A DNA stretch of 64,000 bases from Prochlorococcus sp. AG-355-A18 (lineage in GTDB: Bacteria > Cyanobacteriota > Cyanobacteriia > PCC-6307 > Cyanobiaceae): positions 62,001 through 126,000 of the forward strand of contig QCDH01000002.1 of the NCBI GenBank assembly GCA_003280985.1, given 5' to 3'. The translations under genes were made by a program, and so were the position numbers. The notes under the pieces were generated by a model. The model had not been told where the DNA came from. It made no database searches and was given only the letters and a program-made list of their open reading frames with translations. Of the stretch, positions 51,435-62,500 are shown piece by piece; position 1 is the stretch's first letter; every line of letters begins with the position of its first letter.

Positions 51435-53180
51435 TTAGCTCTTAACAATTCTTGTAGCCAGTTCTCTTTCCCAAAGTTGTTTATATAGCCCATTCACTTT
51501 GACTAAATCTTTATGAGCCCCCTCTTGTACTATTTCTCCTTTATCCATTACTAAAACCCTATCACAGGTAGCTGCAACAGAAAGTTGGTGACTAATCATT
51601 ATAATTGTTTTATTACTTCTATTACTCATTTCATCTATTATTCTTGCGGCTGTTTTATTATCAACGCTTGCTAAAGCATCATCAAGAACAACAATAGGTG
51701 AATTAACAAGTAGTGCTCTTCCTAGTGCTGTTCTTTGCCTTTGTCCACCACTTAATGTAATACCTCTTTCACCAACAATAGTTTTAAACCTTTGTGGAAA
51801 ACTATTGATATCATCGATTAATCCAGCTTTTGTAGCGCTTTCTTTGACTAAATATTCAGAAGCTTTGGGTTCACCAAATCTTAGATTTTCTGTGATTGTA
51901 GAAGTAAATAAGAATGCTTCTTGGGGAACGATTGAAATATTTTTTCTAAGATCGCTTAATTTTAAAGTTTTTACATCAATTTCATCTAAAAATAATTGAT
52001 TGTCTGGAATTTCAATAGTCCGTCCTAGAGACTTTGCTAGTGTCGTCTTGCCACAACCTACTGGGCCAACAATTGCAATTAGTTCTCCAGGATAAATTTT
52101 AAAATTGAGACTATTCAAAGAGTTAAATTTTGATCCTGGATACTTTATAGTTAAATTTTTTGCTTCTAATAAACCTTTAACCTTTCTTTTTAAAAATTTA
52201 GTTTCTGCTCTATCTACAATATTTGGGTTGTTCTGAAAGATTTCTTCCACACGATCTAGACTTACTTGACCAAGTTGAAAAGTATTTAAAGTAAAGCCTA
52301 ATAGAGCTGTAGGGAAGACAAGTCTTTCTACGTAAAGAATTAAAGCTACTAAACCACCTATTGAAATAAATCCACTCTCTAATTGAAAAGTTCCTAAAGA
52401 TAATAAAATCAATAGTGAAATTGAGGAAATACCTTGTAACAAAGGGAATAAGGTACTCGCTGTTCTTGCAAGTTTTATCGCTGAATTTCTATAGTCATTA
52501 TTATATATATTAAATTCTTTTCTCTCAGCATTCTCTTGAGCATAAATTTTAATGGCGCTTATACCAGATAGATCTTCTTGTATTAGATCACTAAGTTTTG
52601 ATAAAGATTCTTGTTGAGCTTTTCTTTGTTTAACCATTTTTCCTCCAAATAGACTTACAATCCCCAGGATTGCTGGAAATATCATTAAAGCTGATATTGT
52701 TAATGTTTTATTAATCGAAAACATTGAAGGAATAGTGAATGAATAAGCTAAGACAATGTTGCACAAGCTTAAAACTGTAAAACCTAAAAGTCTTCTTATG
52801 TTTTCAACATCGCTTGTAGCTCTACTAATAATGTCTCCACTACCTTTTTTTTGAATCCATTCTGGATCTTGAATAAGTAAATGATCAAAAAGTTTTTGAC
52901 GAAGATTTACTTCTACTTTTCTACCTATACCAAAGACAATTTGTCTTGAAAATAATCTTATTAAGCCCATACATGTTGCTAAAAATATCAACCATAAAGA
53001 TTTAGAAATAACAAAATCCGAAGAAAACCCATTTTGTAATTGGTCAATTATATTTTTTACTTCTAAGGGTATTACAACACTAAGTATATTTACTAATAAG
53101 AGAGCTAAAGCTCCATATAAAAATTCTTTTTTGTAAGGTCTTAGGTATTTAGATATAACTTTTATCTTTAAATTTTTCAT
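51435..53180 (-). CDS. ABC transporter, half-size exporter (permease-ATPase fusion, MsbA-like)
   Basis: A 581-residue fusion. Residues about 1-310 contain six membrane segments of a type I exporter. Residues about 340-581 are the ATPase: GPVGCGKTT, the Q-loop, LSGGQRQRTALGRALL, and VVLDDALASVD, where the catalytic Glu of Walker B (usually DEAxSxxD) is replaced by Asp. The group exports lipids, drugs or peptides; the substrate is unknown. A degenerate catalytic Glu suggests that it may need a partner site. Confidence 0.85.
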   Translation of the reverse strand: MKNLKIKVISKYLRPYKKEFLYGALALLLVNILSVVIPLEVKNIIDQLQNGFSSDFVISKSLWLIFLATCMGLIRLFSRQIVFGIGRKVEVNLRQKLFDHLLIQDPEWIQKKGSGDIISRATSDVENIRRLLGFTVLSLCNIVLAYSFTIPSMFSINKTLTISALMIFPAILGIVSLFGGKMVKQRKAQQESLSKLSDLIQEDLSGISAIKIYAQENAERKEFNIYNNDYRNSAIKLARTASTLFPLLQGISSISLLILLSLGTFQLESGFISIGGLVALILYVERLVFPTALLGFTLNTFQLGQVSLDRVEEIFQNNPNIVDRAETKFLKRKVKGLLEAKNLTIKYPGSKFNSLNSLNFKIYPGELIAIVGPVGCGKTTLAKSLGRTIEIPDNQLFLDEIDVKTLKLSDLRKNISIVPQEAFLFTSTITENLRFGEPKASEYLVKESATKAGLIDDINSFPQRFKTIVGERGITLSGGQRQRTALGRALLVNSPIVVLDDALASVDNKTAARIIDEMSNRSNKTIIMISHQLSVAATCDRVLVMDKGEIVQEGAHKDLVKVNGLYKQLWERELATRIVKS

Positions 53181-53260
53181 TTTATTTTGCCGATATGATT
53201 AAGATAATGTTTCATTTTTGAATATGTGAGCTAATTTTATAAATGATTCAGTATTTATTT

Positions 53261-53557
53261 ATGAGTAACGAGCAAACTCATCCATTACATGAAACAGACA
53301 AGAACATTATAGATTCCCTTATCACTAAAAAAACGCCAGAAGAACTTGACTATATAAATTTAGCTAGATTAATAAATCGTTATACTAATTTCCCAGGAGA
53401 AATTGAAATTAAAAACGATATTGAAAAAATTTTAAATTTTTGGAAGATCACTAAAAATGAACTGTTTTCAAAAACAAAAAACATTTGGTCAAAAAGCTTC
53501 AGGCCTTCTAATACAAATAAAGATTTAGTTGGCTCAGGTTTTGATACCTCTAATTAA
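53261..53557 (+). CDS. DUF3288 protein
   Basis: A 98-residue soluble protein from the ATG at 53261; the frame opens at 53243. It has EQTHPLHETDKNIIDSLI and NLARLINRYTNFPGEIEIKNDI, the hallmark of DUF3288, a small cyanobacterial family. Function unknown. It is followed by trpD on the same strand after 33 bases. Confidence 0.8.
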   Translation: MSNEQTHPLHETDKNIIDSLITKKTPEELDYINLARLINRYTNFPGEIEIKNDIEKILNFWKITKNELFSKTKNIWSKSFRPSNTNKDLVGSGFDTSN

Positions 53558-53590
53558 ACTTTATCTGCATAATTTTTCTTCCATAAATAA

Positions 53591-54625
53591 ATGTCTTCTA
53601 ATCTATCAAACGCTGAAATCCTAAATAATTTGTTGGAGGGAAGGGACCTTGATGAGTTAACTTCTAAATCCTTAATGCATAGATGGCTTAATGATGAAAT
53701 TTCAGATGTTGAAACAGGAGCTTTTTTGAGTGCTTTGAGAGCAAAGAGTTCTACAGGCGTCGAACTATGTTCTATGGCTGAGGAACTCTTAAATGTTTGC
53801 GAATTGCCGGTAGCAAGACCAAATTTGTATTTGGTAGATACTTGTGGTACCGGGGGTGATGGAGCTAATACATTCAATATTTCAACTGCAGTTGCTTTTG
53901 TAGCTGCATCTTGTGGGGTAAAAATTGCAAAACATGGAAATAAAAGTGCTAGTGGAAAAGTTGGCTCTGCTGATGTTTTGTTAAATCTTGGTTTGAATTT
54001 AAATTGTTCATTAGAAAAAGTAATCAATGCCGTTAGTGAAATTGGAATAACTTTTTTGTTCGCACCTGTCTGGCATAAATCTTTAATAAAACTTGCTCCA
54101 TTAAGAAAGACCCTTGGAATTAGGACAGTATTTAATCAACTTGGACCATTGGTAAATCCTTTAAGACCCAATGCACAAGTTTTGGGTGTTGCTTCTGAGG
54201 ATCTTTTGAAACCTATGGGAAGCGCGCTCTTGAAAATGGGTATGAATAGAGCAATTGTTGTTCATGGGTCTGGTGGCCTTGATGAAGCTTCGCTTCAGGG
54301 AGAAAATAAATTAGTATTTGTGGATAATGGTGAATTACGGTTTTCAGAAATAAATATTTCAGACTTTAACCATGAAAATATATCTAACGAAAAGCTTGTA
54401 GTTTCTGATTTTGATTCTAACGAGGAAATATTAAAGTCTGTCTTAAATGGTTCTGGACAAGAATCTCATATTAATGTAGTTGCCTTGAACTCTGCTTTAG
54501 TGCTTTGGGCCGCGGGCATTGAGGATGATATAAATGAAGGATTTAAAAAAGCATTATTTTCGATTAATCAAGGAGATCCTTGGAAAAAGTTTTTACTTTT
54601 AAAAAATTATTTCCATACAAATTAA
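53591..54625 (+). CDS. trpD: Anthranilate phosphoribosyltransferase
   Basis: A 344-residue enzyme with [15 protein letters not shown] (PRPP loop), [17 protein letters not shown], and the NQLGPLVNP element. It joins anthranilate to PRPP in tryptophan synthesis. The 3' end runs close to carA, which follows 14 bases later on the same strand. Confidence 0.97.
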   Translation: MSSNLSNAEILNNLLEGRDLDELTSKSLMHRWLNDEISDVETGAFLSALRAKSSTGVELCSMAEELLNVCELPVARPNLYLVDTCGTGGDGANTFNISTAVAFVAASCGVKIAKHGNKSASGKVGSADVLLNLGLNLNCSLEKVINAVSEIGITFLFAPVWHKSLIKLAPLRKTLGIRTVFNQLGPLVNPLRPNAQVLGVASEDLLKPMGSALLKMGMNRAIVVHGSGGLDEASLQGENKLVFVDNGELRFSEINISDFNHENISNEKLVVSDFDSNEEILKSVLNGSGQESHINVVALNSALVLWAAGIEDDINEGFKKALFSINQGDPWKKFLLLKNYFHTN

Positions 54626-54639
54626 TTAATTTCAAATTG

Positions 54640-55779
54640 ATGATTAATTCATATAAGAAAAACGCGAAATTGGTTTTAAGTAATGGAATTGTATTCCCAG
54701 GATTCTTTTTTGGTGCTTCTGGTACAGCTATTGGTGAAATAGTTTTTAATACGGGAATGACCGGATATCAGGAAGTTATTACTGATCCAAGTTATTATGG
54801 ACAAATATTAACATTCACTTATCCAGAGATTGGAAATACTGGTATTAATTTTGAAGATTCAGAATCTAATATTAACGTTAAAGGTATAATTGTTAGAAAT
54901 TTTTCATCTAATAGCAGCAATTGGAGATCTAAAAAGAATTTTAATCAATGGTTAGTTGAGAAAAATATAATAGGTCTATATGGAATTGATACAAGGGCTC
55001 TTGTTAAAATTTTAAGATCTAGTGGTGCGATGAATGGAGTTATTACCTCTCTAGATAAAACTGATGAAAGTTGTTTAAAGATAATTTGTGATACACCAAA
55101 TATGGAGGGATTAAATTTATCAAAAGTTGTTTCAACAAATCAACAATATTTATGGAAAAGTCATACGCAAACAATTTTTGATTTAAGAAAAAGATATGAT
55201 GAATCTTCTAAAAAGTTAAAAATAGTAGCAATTGATTTTGGAATTAAAAATTCAATTCTAAATAGACTTGTATCCCATGGTTGTGAAGTTTTGGTTTTAC
55301 CTTCTCGAACTTCTCTAAATGATGTTCTCTCTAACAAGCCGGATGGGATATTCTTCTCAAATGGTCCAGGCGATCCTTCTTCTGTTTCTGAAGGTATAGA
55401 TTTAGCGAAATCACTCATTGAATATGGTGAAATACCTATGTTTGGTATTTGCCTTGGCCACCAAATTTTTGGATTAGCCTTAGGAGGTTCAACTTATAAA
55501 TTACCTTTTGGACATCGTGGTTTAAATCATCCTTGTGGTGAAAATAATAAAATTGAGATAACTAGTCAAAATCATGGCTTTGCTATTGATCCCAATTCAC
55601 TCTCAAAGGACATAGTTAGAATCACCCATTATAACCTTAACGATAATACTGTGGCTGGCCTAGAAGTTTATGATAAGCCAATATTTAGTGTGCAATATCA
55701 TCCAGAATCAGGACCTGGCCCACATGATTCAGATTATTTATTTAAAAAATTTGTTTCTCTAATGTTAGAAAGATGTTGA
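54640..55779 (+). CDS. carA: Carbamoyl-phosphate synthase small subunit (glutaminase)
   Basis: A 379-residue CarA from the ATG at 54640; a longer in-frame frame runs back to 54580 inside trpD and is rejected. The N-domain is FNTGMTGYQEVITDPSYYGQI. The glutaminase has the nucleophile Cys in GICLGHQIFGLALGG and the His/Glu pair in QYHPESGPGPHDS. It supplies ammonia to CarB for arginine and pyrimidine synthesis. carB is not in the window. Confidence 0.96.
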   Translation: MINSYKKNAKLVLSNGIVFPGFFFGASGTAIGEIVFNTGMTGYQEVITDPSYYGQILTFTYPEIGNTGINFEDSESNINVKGIIVRNFSSNSSNWRSKKNFNQWLVEKNIIGLYGIDTRALVKILRSSGAMNGVITSLDKTDESCLKIICDTPNMEGLNLSKVVSTNQQYLWKSHTQTIFDLRKRYDESSKKLKIVAIDFGIKNSILNRLVSHGCEVLVLPSRTSLNDVLSNKPDGIFFSNGPGDPSSVSEGIDLAKSLIEYGEIPMFGICLGHQIFGLALGGSTYKLPFGHRGLNHPCGENNKIEITSQNHGFAIDPNSLSKDIVRITHYNLNDNTVAGLEVYDKPIFSVQYHPESGPGPHDSDYLFKKFVSLMLERC

Positions 55780-55828
55780 CATATTGTTTTCTTTTGATTT
55801 GATAATTACATTTGATATATTAATTTTT

Positions 55829-55833
55829 GGAGG
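55829..55833 (+). promoter_or_regulatory. Strong ribosome binding site deciding the STAS gene start
   Basis: GGAGG is a near-perfect Shine-Dalgarno, rare in this AT-rich genome. It is 6 bases before ATC 55840 and 9 before ATA 55843, both in the STAS frame. The downstream ATG at 55906 has only a weak GAGG 14 bases upstream. Confidence 0.55.
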
Positions 55834-55839
55834 TATGAG

Positions 55840-56205
55840 ATCATAGAAGATTTCCAGAAGTTAACCGTTTCTTTAAGAGCAAACCTTGAGGTTAACACAA
55901 ACATTATGGTTTTTACTTTTAAAGGCCAACTTGATGCTTTCTCAGAAAAACAATTTAAGGCTTTTGTTACTAATAATTTAAAAAATGACTTCCCATTCGT
56001 TATCGATCTTACAAAAATAGATTTTTTAGATTCCTCGGGTCTTGGAGCACTTGTTCAAACTGCAAAAGAATGCAAAAAATCGAAACTTGGGTTCTCTGTC
56101 GTGGGTAATTCGAGAGTGGCCCAAACTATTAAACTTGTTCGTTTAGGGGATTTTCTTAACTTGAAATCAAGCCTTGAAGATGCATTAGATTATTTAAAGA
56201 ATTGA
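55840..56205 (+). CDS. STAS-domain protein (anti-sigma-factor-antagonist-like), start probably AUC/AUA
   Basis: The ATG at 55906 gives 99 residues beginning inside the STAS domain (VFTFKGQLDAFSEKQF). The frame stays open upstream, and 22 more residues (I-E-D-F-Q-K-L-T-V-S-L-R-A-N-L-E and on) restore the missing first strand. No ATG, GTG or TTG exists in this stretch. A strong GGAGG at 55829-55833 lies 6-9 bases before ATC (55840) and ATA (55843), while the ATG at 55835 is out of frame and stops after three codons. The domain keeps the phosphorylatable D-S-S-G-L-G. No partner kinase is adjacent. Confidence 0.8.
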   Translation: MIEDFQKLTVSLRANLEVNTNIMVFTFKGQLDAFSEKQFKAFVTNNLKNDFPFVIDLTKIDFLDSSGLGALVQTAKECKKSKLGFSVVGNSRVAQTIKLVRLGDFLNLKSSLEDALDYLKN

Positions 56206-56600
56206 ATTATTGGATTCAAAACTTGGTTCCACATGGATCTCCCGAGGATATAGGTGTTATTCAACTTGCTTGGCTGGGAGATTCGGTATGGGAGCTCCAC
56301 CAAAGACTAAGGCATGTTCATTTCCCTTTAAAATCTAAAGACCTCCATTTATCTGTAGTAAACGAAGTAAAAGCAAAATCCCAGTCAAAATCATTAAGTC
56401 AAATTGAACATTTATTAAATTCATATGAAATGGATCTAATTAGGCGTGCTAGAAATAAAACAAAGAGATATCCAAAATCTTCGGACCCAACCATCTACTC
56501 TAGAGCAACTGGTTTTGAAACTCTTGTTGGTTGGTTATTTTTAAAAGATCCTCAAAGATTATCAATACTTTTTGAATATTTAGAATTAAAAATGAATTGA
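56202..56600 (+). CDS. mrnC: Mini-ribonuclease 3
   Basis: A 132-residue RNase III catalytic-domain-only protein starting at TTG, which overlaps the STAS stop (TTGA). IQLAWLGDSVWELHQRLRHV has the conserved LGDxVxE signature with catalytic Asp/Glu, and SRATGFETLVGWLFL has the second acidic motif. Mini-III trims 23S rRNA ends. The dsRNA-binding domain is absent, as expected for this group. Confidence 0.9.
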   Translation: MNYWIQNLVPHGSPEDIGVIQLAWLGDSVWELHQRLRHVHFPLKSKDLHLSVVNEVKAKSQSKSLSQIEHLLNSYEMDLIRRARNKTKRYPKSSDPTIYSRATGFETLVGWLFLKDPQRLSILFEYLELKMN

Positions 56601-56604
56601 ATCT

Positions 56605-57609
56605 ATGAAAAACTCCTCAAATAAATTTCGCAAAAAAAATCATAAAGAGTACAAAAAAAATTCAGATTTTGGTTATCATCCAAAAAATACTAATCGTGCA
56701 GAAGAAAATGATAGATTTTTGAATAATCCTGCTAAAAATAAGAAAGTTGATAATTTAAAAAAAAATGATGAAAATAATACTTATTCGTCTTCAAAAAGAA
56801 GAAATCCAAGATTTAAATCTAAAACAGAATTTCCTAATAAAAATTCTGATATGGATCAAAAGTTTACCAATAAGAGAAATTTTGATGATTGGATATGGGG
56901 TAAACATTCGGTTTATGAAGCTCTTAGTAGTGGTAGAGCGATTAATAGGATTTGGTGTACTTCGGAAATTTTTTCTTCAGATAAATTTTATATCTTGCTT
57001 AAGGATCTTAAATCAAAAGGAGTTCTCATTGAAGAGGTTTCTTGGAATAGGCTTTCGCAATTGACATATGGTGCTTCACATCAAGGTGTCGCATTGCAGT
57101 TAGCATTCTCTAAAACTATATCACTAGAACAATTAATCGATTTTTCTAAGCACAATTGTCCAAATCCTATAATAGTCGCATTAGACGGTATAACTGATCC
57201 TCATAATGTTGGTGCGATTATAAGATCAGCGGAAGCATTTAATTGCAAGGGTGTAATTATTCCTCAGAGAAGGTCTGCAGGATTGACAGGAACAGTCGCC
57301 AAGGTTGCTGCAGGAGCCTTAGAACACCTTCATGTAAGCAGAGTTGTTAACTTAAATAGAGCACTTGAGGAACTTAAGAAAAATGGTTTTCTCGTTGTTG
57401 GGTTATCTGGTGATGGTCAAATATCAATCTCAAATTTTCAAGAAAAAGCCCCTTTGGTAGTTGTAGTTGGCTCTGAAGATAAAGGTATTTCTTTGCTTAC
57501 TCAAAAAAAATGCGATTTTATGTTAAGTATTTCTCTTAAAGGTAAGACTTCAAGCTTAAATGCCTCTGTGGCGGCCGCCATATCCTTATTTCAGTTTACA
57601 GCTAAATAA
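56605..57609 (+). CDS. rlmB: RlmB/TrmH-family 2'-O-methyltransferase (likely 23S rRNA G2251)
   Basis: A 334-residue SPOUT enzyme. Residues 1-95 are a Lys/Asn/Arg-rich extension, unusual in composition and probably RNA-binding or disordered. IWGKHSVYEAL starts the substrate domain. The trefoil knot is seen in LDGITDPHNVGAIIRSAEAF, VVVGSEDKGIS and LNASVAAAISLFQF. It methylates the ribose of a conserved 23S guanosine. It follows mrnC by 4 bases, another rRNA-maturation gene. Confidence 0.9.
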   Translation: MKNSSNKFRKKNHKEYKKNSDFGYHPKNTNRAEENDRFLNNPAKNKKVDNLKKNDENNTYSSSKRRNPRFKSKTEFPNKNSDMDQKFTNKRNFDDWIWGKHSVYEALSSGRAINRIWCTSEIFSSDKFYILLKDLKSKGVLIEEVSWNRLSQLTYGASHQGVALQLAFSKTISLEQLIDFSKHNCPNPIIVALDGITDPHNVGAIIRSAEAFNCKGVIIPQRRSAGLTGTVAKVAAGALEHLHVSRVVNLNRALEELKKNGFLVVGLSGDGQISISNFQEKAPLVVVVGSEDKGISLLTQKKCDFMLSISLKGKTSSLNASVAAAISLFQFTAK

Positions 57610-57755
57610 TTTTATTGTTTTTAATTACTGTTTTGTTAGACCACTAAAATGTTGTTGTTTCAATATATTTATATGATTAATAAAAATTTATTGAATTTTC
57701 ACTACAAAATTGTATAGAATTTAACAAGAATTGATGGTCTTACAGGCCAATAAAA

Positions 57756-57971
57756 TTGATTAGAAATTTTGGAAACAAACTCGGTTTAGCTTGGTGGGCT
57801 AAAATTGAGACAGATCAACCTAGTAGTACCTACTGGTTCGGACCATTTATTACTAAACGTAGTTTAAAAGAAAATATGTCTTCTTTTATAAAAGATCTTT
57901 CTGATGAAGGGGCTAAAAATATTAAACACAGTTTAGTACGTTGCAAAAAAGAAGAACCATTAACTGTCTGA
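57756..57971 (+). CDS. DUF1816 protein (71 aa)
   Basis: A 71-residue soluble protein starting at TTG: GLAWWAKIETDQPSSTYWFGPF, then ENMSSFIKDLSDEGAKNI. This W-A-x-I-x-T...Y-x-F-G-P pattern is DUF1816, related to small phycobilisome-linker-like or CpcD-type cyanobacterial proteins. I assign no function. It is preceded by 146 bases in which I see only a low-complexity AT-rich stretch. Confidence 0.78.
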   Translation: MIRNFGNKLGLAWWAKIETDQPSSTYWFGPFITKRSLKENMSSFIKDLSDEGAKNIKHSLVRCKKEEPLTV

Positions 57972-58000
57972 TAACTTTGATTTTAAGAAATAAATAAGAT

Positions 58001-59449
58001 ATGAATTTTAATTCTTTAAGAAAAGAAATTACCAGTAATAATGTTTCTGTTAAGGAATTAGTTAATGATATCTTTGCAAAAATCAATCAAAAAGATCCTG
58101 AAATTAACTCATATATTTGTATTACAAAAGATAATGCTATTGAGCAAGCAGAGAACATTGATAGATTAATTAAAAATAAAGAAAAACTGCCTCCTCTCGC
58201 AGGGATCCCAATAGCAATAAAGGATAATATTTGCACCAAAGGAGTTGCAACTACTTGTGCAAGTAAAATGCTCAAAAGCTTTGTTTCGCCTTATGAATCC
58301 ACTGCTTCGAGTAAATTATGGTCTTCAGGGGGAATTTGTTTAGGAAAAACAAATTTAGACGAATTTGCAATGGGTAGTTCAACGGAAACTTCTGTATTTG
58401 GAGTCACTTCAAATCCTTGGGATATTAATAGAGTGCCAGGAGGCAGCTCAGGCGGAAGTGCTGCTTCAGTTGCCGCTGGATTTTGTGCTGCGGCTATAGG
58501 TTCTGATACAGGAGGATCAATAAGGCAACCAGCTTCTTTTTGTGGAGTCGTAGGTCTTAAACCTACTTATGGCAGAGTTAGTAGATGGGGACTTGTAGCA
58601 TTTGCTAGCTCTCTTGATCAAATTGGCCCAATTACTAATACCGTCTCAGATGCTGCCGAAATTCTTTATTCAATATCTGGTAAGGACCCCTTTGACTCGA
58701 CGTGTCTTGACAAGCCAGTACCAAATTATTTGACTGACTTAAATAAATCTATAAAGGGTTTAAAAATTGGAATCATTAAAGAATGTTTTGAACACCCAGG
58801 ACTTAATCCCGAAGTTAAGGAATCTGTTCTTTCTGGAGTTGATAGATTCCAAGCTTTAGGGGCTGAAATTATCGAAATTGAATGTCCTAGATTTAACGAT
58901 GGAATTGCGACATATTATGTCATTGCACCATCTGAAGCCTCGGCAAATTTAGCTAGATATGATGGAGTTAAATATGGCTACAGATCGAATGAAGGTTCAA
59001 ATCTTATAGACATGACTTCAAAAAGTAGAGCTGAAGGTTTTGGAGATGAGGTGCAAAGAAGAATTTTGATAGGTACTTATGCTTTGTCAGCTGGATACAG
59101 TGATGCCTACTACAAGAAGGCACAAAAAGTTAGGACACTTATAAGAAAAGATTTTGATTATGCTTTTAAGAAAGTAGATGTTTTATTAACTCCAACTTGC
59201 CCAACCACTGCTTTTTTAAAGGGAGATTTTGTAAATGATCCACTTTCAATGTATTTGTCTGATCTATTAACTGTTCCTGCTAATTTAGCAGGCCTCCCAG
59301 CAATCAGTATCCCTTGTGGTTTTGATAATAAAGGATTGCCTATAGGAATGCAATTAATAGGCAATGTATTAGAAGAAGATAGAATATTGAATGCCGCAAA
59401 TATCTTTGAAATTGATGCTGAGGTAATTAAGAATAGACCTTTATTTTAA
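58001..59449 (+). CDS. gatA: Glutamyl-tRNA(Gln) amidotransferase subunit A
   Basis: A 482-residue amidase. The Ser-cisSer-Lys triad is Lys74 (AIKDNIC), Ser149 (PGGSSGGSA) and Ser173 ([14 protein letters not shown]). It supplies ammonia in the conversion of Glu-tRNA(Gln) to Gln-tRNA(Gln). gatB and gatC are not next to it. The start codon follows the DUF1816 stop by 29 bases. Confidence 0.97.
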   Translation: MNFNSLRKEITSNNVSVKELVNDIFAKINQKDPEINSYICITKDNAIEQAENIDRLIKNKEKLPPLAGIPIAIKDNICTKGVATTCASKMLKSFVSPYESTASSKLWSSGGICLGKTNLDEFAMGSSTETSVFGVTSNPWDINRVPGGSSGGSAASVAAGFCAAAIGSDTGGSIRQPASFCGVVGLKPTYGRVSRWGLVAFASSLDQIGPITNTVSDAAEILYSISGKDPFDSTCLDKPVPNYLTDLNKSIKGLKIGIIKECFEHPGLNPEVKESVLSGVDRFQALGAEIIEIECPRFNDGIATYYVIAPSEASANLARYDGVKYGYRSNEGSNLIDMTSKSRAEGFGDEVQRRILIGTYALSAGYSDAYYKKAQKVRTLIRKDFDYAFKKVDVLLTPTCPTTAFLKGDFVNDPLSMYLSDLLTVPANLAGLPAISIPCGFDNKGLPIGMQLIGNVLEEDRILNAANIFEIDAEVIKNRPLF

Positions 59450-59533
59450 ATTTGTATTAATAATTAATTTGTAATCACAAAGTATAGATCTTTTAGAAAT
59501 TTTCTCTATCTTGTATATATAAATTATTTGAAT

Positions 59534-62500
59534 ATGACTTTCGTTCCGCTTCATAATCATAGTGACTACAGTTTGCTTGATGGTGCCAGTCAAATTTCAA
59601 AAATTGTTGATAGAGCTTGTGATCTTGGTATGGAATCGATAGCTCTTACTGATCATGGAGTTATGTATGGTGTTCTTGATTTGGTCAAAAAGTGTAAAGA
59701 GAAAGGTATAAAACCAATTATTGGTAATGAAATGTATGTGATTAATGGTTCTATTGATGATCCTCAACCAAAAAAAGAAAAAAGATATCATTTGGTGGTG
59801 TTAGCAAAAAATCATACTGGATATAAGAATCTTGTAAAGTTAACAACAATTAGTCACCTAAATGGGATGAGAGGTCGAGGCATTTTTTCTAGACCATGTA
59901 TTGATAAATCTCTTTTAAGCAAATATAGTGATGGTTTGATAGTTTCTACAGCTTGTCTTGGTGGAGAGATACCTCAGGCTATTTTAAAAGGTAGATTAGA
60001 CGTCGCAGAAGATATAGCTATTTGGTATAAAAAATTATTTGCAGATGACTTTTATCTAGAAATACAAGATCACGGCTCTATTGAGGATAGAATTGTTAAC
60101 GTTGAATTAATAAAAATTGGTAAGAAGCATCAAATAAAAGTCATCGCGACCAACGACGCACACTACCTATCAAGTATGGATGTTGAAGCACATGACGCCT
60201 TGCTTTGTGTATTAACAGGAAAACTAATAAGTGATGAAAAAAGATTGAGATATACCGGTACAGAATATATTAAAAGTGAAAGTGAAATGCTTGAACTTTT
60301 CAAAGATCATATTGATGATGAATCAATTATTGAGGCAGTTAACAATACAGTAGAAATTTCTCAAAAAGTTGAAGAATTTGATTTGTTTGGTAATTATAGA
60401 ATGCCAAAATTCCCTCTTAACGAAGATACAGATTCATTTTCTTTCCTTACACAATTATCTAATAAAGGCCTTTTAAAAAGACTTAAAAAAAATGATCTTA
60501 CAGAAGTTGATGAGAACTATAAAAAAAGACTATCTTCCGAATTAAAAATTATTAAAGATATGGGCTTCCCAGATTATTTTTTGGTTGTTTGGGACTACAT
60601 CAAATTTGCTAGAGACAACTCTATCCCTGTAGGACCAGGTAGAGGTTCTGCGGCAGGCTCATTAGTAGCTTATGCTCTTCAAATTACAAATATAGATCCT
60701 GTTGAGCATGGATTGTTGTTTGAGAGATTTTTAAATCCAGCAAGAAAGTCAATGCCAGATATTGATACCGACTTTTGTATTGATAGGAGAAATGAAGTTA
60801 TAGATTATGTTACTAATCGTTATGGAGAGGATAAAGTTGCCCAAATAATTACTTTCAATAAGATGACCTCCAAGGCGGTTTTAAAAGATGTTGCAAGGGT
60901 TCTTGACATACCATATGGAGAGGCGGATAAATTGGCTAAGTTAATACCGGTTGTAAGAGGGAAACCGTATAAATTAAATGAAATGATAGACAAGAATACT
61001 CCTAGCCAAGAGTTTAGAGAAAAATATATTAATGATAATAGGGTGAAAAAATGGGTTGATTTGGCTTTGAGAATTGAAGGGACTAATAAAACATATGGAG
61101 TCCATGCTGCTGGAGTTGTTATCGCATCAGATCCTCTTGACGAACTTGTACCTCTTCAAAGAAATAATGAAGGGCAAATAATAACCCAATATTCTATGGA
61201 CGATATCGAATCACTTGGATTATTGAAAATGGATTTCTTGGGTCTTAAAAATCTGACAATGATTGAAAAAACAGTTTCTCTAATTAATCAATCTACTGGA
61301 AGGAAAATAAATATTGATGAGTTACCAAAAAATGATGGTAAAACCTTTGATCTTATCGGGAGAGGAGATCTTGAAGGTATTTTTCAACTTGAATCTTCCG
61401 GTATGAAACAGGTCGTTAGGGATTTCAAACCTAGTTCTCTAGAGGATATTTCGTCCATATTGGCTCTTTATAGACCTGGTCCTCTTGATGCAGGCCTTAT
61501 ACCTAAATTCATAAATAGAAAAAATGGGAACGAAAAGGTTGATTTCCCTCATCCTTTTATTAAATCAATCCTCACTGAAACCTATGGAATTATGGTTTAC
61601 CAAGAACAAATCATGAAAATTGCTCAAGACCTAGCCGGTTATTCTCTGGGTGAGGCTGATTTACTTCGAAGAGCAATGGGGAAAAAGAAAGTTTCTGAAA
61701 TGGTAAAGCATAGGAATATTTTTGTAGACGGTTCCATGAAGAAAGGTGTAAATGAAAAATTAGCTAATGATCTTTTTGATCAAATGGTTTTATTCGCAGA
61801 ATATTGTTTTAACAAAAGCCACTCAACTGCTTATGGTGCTGTAACTTATCAAACTGCATTTTTGAAAGCCCATTTTCCTGTTGCATATATGGCAGCCCTT
61901 TTAAGCGTTAATTCTGGCTCTAGCGATAAGATGCAAAGATATATTTCTAATTGTTATTCCATGGGAATAGAGGTTATTTCACCGAGCATTAATTTTTCTG
62001 GTGTTGATTTCACTATTAAGAATAATCGGATTTTATTTGGGTTATCTGCAATTAAGAATTTAGGAGATTCTGCAATAAGAAATATAATTGAAAACCGAAA
62101 TAGTTTTGGAACCTTTAATTCATTATCAGATTTGTGCGACCGTTTACCTTCTAATGTTCTTAACAAGAGAAGTCTTGAATCTCTAATTCATTGTGGAGCA
62201 TTAGATGAGTTTTCAAATGATAATAATAGAGCTCAGTTATTGTCAGATCTTGAACATGTTATTGAATGGGCCTCTTCAAGAAATCGTGATAGATTATTGG
62301 GCCAAGGAAATCTATTTGACGCTAAAGAAGAATTTTCTAATGTTGCTTTTTCAGATTCACAATTAGCTAAGGTTGATGATTATTCACTTATTGAGAAGTT
62401 AAAGTTAGAAAAACAGCTATTAGGCTTTTATTTATCTGATCATCCTCTTAAGCATTTAACTAAGCCAGCAAAACTTGTATCACCTATAAGCATTTCTCAG

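Noticed and set aside
54580-54639. N-terminal extension of carA
   Set aside because: These 20 codons lie inside trpD and have no conserved CarA sequence; the ATG at 54640 starts the recognised domain.
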